In this document: one piece after another, positions 6,540 through 7,324 of the stretch
Numbering within the stretch: position 1 is the first letter of the stretch
Layout: each line of letters begins with the position of its first letter
Translations under genes and position numbers: made by a program
DNA from: CAYSLU01 sp964431965
Lineage (GTDB): Bacteria > Verrucomicrobiota > Kiritimatiellia > CAIKKV01 > CAYSLU01
Reading direction: 5' to 3'
Assembly (NCBI GenBank): GCA_964431965.1
Contig: CAYSLU010000148.1
Coordinates: forward strand, 1 to 7,324
DNA: 7,324 nucleotides
The notes under the pieces: model-generated
What the model was told of the DNA's origin: nothing
What the model saw: the letters and a program-made list of their open reading frames with translations, nothing else
The model's database searches: none

Positions 6540-6543
6540 CTCC
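6540..6543 (-). promoter_or_regulatory. Shine-Dalgarno GGAG for the RRM protein gene
   Basis: On the minus strand GGAG precedes the ATG at 6529 by 10 nt, inside the 52-bp gap after the sigma gene stop. It supports the long start that includes the membrane segment, rather than an internal Met such as residue 12. Confidence 0.5.
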
Positions 6544-6581
6544 AACTGCGGCACGCGGGTACGCCAAAGATGAATCCGTGC

Positions 6582-7324
6582 CTACTTCATCTCGAGGAAG
6601 CCTTCGAGCTTCCGCAACCTAATCGGGTGCCGCAGCTTCCGCAGCGCCTTGGCTTCGATCTGCCGGATACGCTCGCGGGTGACGGAGAACTGCCGCCCCA
6701 CCTCTTCAAGCGTCCGCGAATAACCGTCGGCCAACCCGAACCGCATGTTCAGAACCGCCTGTTCGCGATCCGTGAGCGTGCAGAGCACCTCCTTCAGTCG
6801 TTCCTTCAGCAAGCTGTAGGCGGTCATCTCGGAGGGGTTCTCGGCCCCCTTGTCCTCGATGAAATCGCCAAAGTGCGCATCTTCGCCGTCCCCGACCGGG
6901 CTCTGGAGCGAGATGGGCTGCTGCGCCATCTTGTAGACGGCGCGGACGCGCTCGACCGGCAGGTTCATCTCCTCGGCCACTTCCTCGGGCGTGGGCTCGC
7001 GGCCGAACTCCTGGACCAGTCGCTTCTGGACCCGCATCAGCTTGTTGATCGTCTCGATCATGTGGACCGGGATGCGGATCGTCCGGGCCTGGTCCGCGAT
7101 GGCGCGGGTGGCGGCCGGGCGGATCCACCACGGCGCGTACGTGCTGCACTTGTAACCCCGGCGGTACTCGAACTTCTCGACGGCCTTCATGAGGCCGGTG
7201 TTGCCTTCCTGGATCAGATCCAGGAACGAGAGGCCGCGGTTCATGTACTTCTTGACGATGCTGATCACTAGGCGCAGGTTCGCCTCCACCATCTCCGTCC
7301 GAGCCTTCATCCCCTTCCGCATGG
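6582..7324 (-). CDS. rpoD: Primary-type RNA polymerase sigma-70 factor, C-terminal part (5' end outside window)
   Basis: The gene runs off the window; about 246 residues are visible, numbered here from the Met at 7322, which is internal to the protein. It directs core RNA polymerase to -10/-35 promoters. Region 2.1-2.2 begins at MVEANLRLVISIVKKY, with the core-binding LDLIQEGNTGLMKAVEKFEY. Region 2.3-2.4 follows (residues 58-80), then region 3 (RTIRIPVHMIETINKL, EFGREPTPEEVAEEM), region 3.2 (SLQSPVGDGEDAHFGDFIED) and region 4 (LTDREQAVLNMRFGL). The -35 helix TLEEVGRQFSVTRERIRQIE is intact. The region 3.2 SPVGD...FGDFIED stretch points to a housekeeping group 1 (or group 2) sigma. Several near-invariant region 2 residues are changed: Cys59, Pro64, Pro69 and Ala71 stand where Phe, Thr, Gln and Ile are usual. 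The RRM gene follows 52 bp downstream. Confidence 0.95.
   Translation of the reverse strand, partial: MRKGMKARTEMVEANLRLVISIVKKYMNRGLSFLDLIQEGNTGLMKAVEKFEYRRGYKCSTYAPWWIRPAATRAIADQARTIRIPVHMIETINKLMRVQKRLVQEFGREPTPEEVAEEMNLPVERVRAVYKMAQQPISLQSPVGDGEDAHFGDFIEDKGAENPSEMTAYSLLKERLKEVLCTLTDREQAVLNMRFGLADGYSRTLEEVGRQFSVTRERIRQIEAKALRKLRHPIRLRKLEGFLEMK

Noticed and set aside
6318..7271. A 317-residue open frame on the plus strand opposite the RRM and sigma genes
   Set aside because: It is a mirror of conserved coding sequence on the minus strand, starts within the Gly/Asn tract as poly-Pro, and has no credible start site.

Overview
The window is one dense, very GC-rich stretch, strongly biased to G or C at third codon positions. 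It most resembles a bacterium of the Planctomycetes-Verrucomicrobia-Lentisphaerae/Kiritimatiellota (PVC) side of the tree. That guess rests mainly on the look of the sigma-70 C-terminus (the stretches around ENPSEMTAYSLL and RKLEGFL), on a Bat-type operon and on a bacterial RRM protein. It is recalled resemblance, not a database match.

Layout. Positions 1-4032, plus strand, hold the end of a Bat (Bacteroides aerotolerance-type) operon: a TPR protein resembling BatC that is open at the window start, then a long BatD protein fused in frame to a BatE-like TPR/membrane module. A 74-bp gap carries a good sigma-70-type promoter candidate. It is followed by a small acylphosphatase gene (4107-4385), whose stop overlaps (ATGA) the start of a second, shorter BatD-BatE fusion that ends in an SH3-like domain (4382-6043). 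On the minus strand, converging with only 18 bp between stop codons, are a membrane-anchored RRM RNA-binding protein (6062-6529) and, 52 bp upstream of it, the C-terminal part of a primary-type sigma-70 factor (6582 to the window end).

How the genes fit together. Bat proteins are known as envelope proteins encoded next to MoxR AAA+ ATPases and von Willebrand A proteins. The three Bat-type products here are predicted to expose beta-sandwich and TPR domains outside the cytoplasmic membrane, with short basic loops inside. The two BatD-BatE fusions differ in a complementary way: the first keeps three BatD beta domains and a cytoplasmic helical segment but has no SH3, while the second has two beta domains, no cytoplasmic segment, and an SH3. 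The sigma factor and RRM protein look like a separate unit concerned with gene expression.

There is no gene-free stretch longer than 300 bases; the longest gap is 74 bp. I saw no tRNA, rRNA, CRISPR array, insertion sequence or convincing intrinsic terminator. The points most worth a second look are the replaced residues in the sigma -10-recognition region, the membrane-tethered RRM protein and the paired BatD-BatE fusions.
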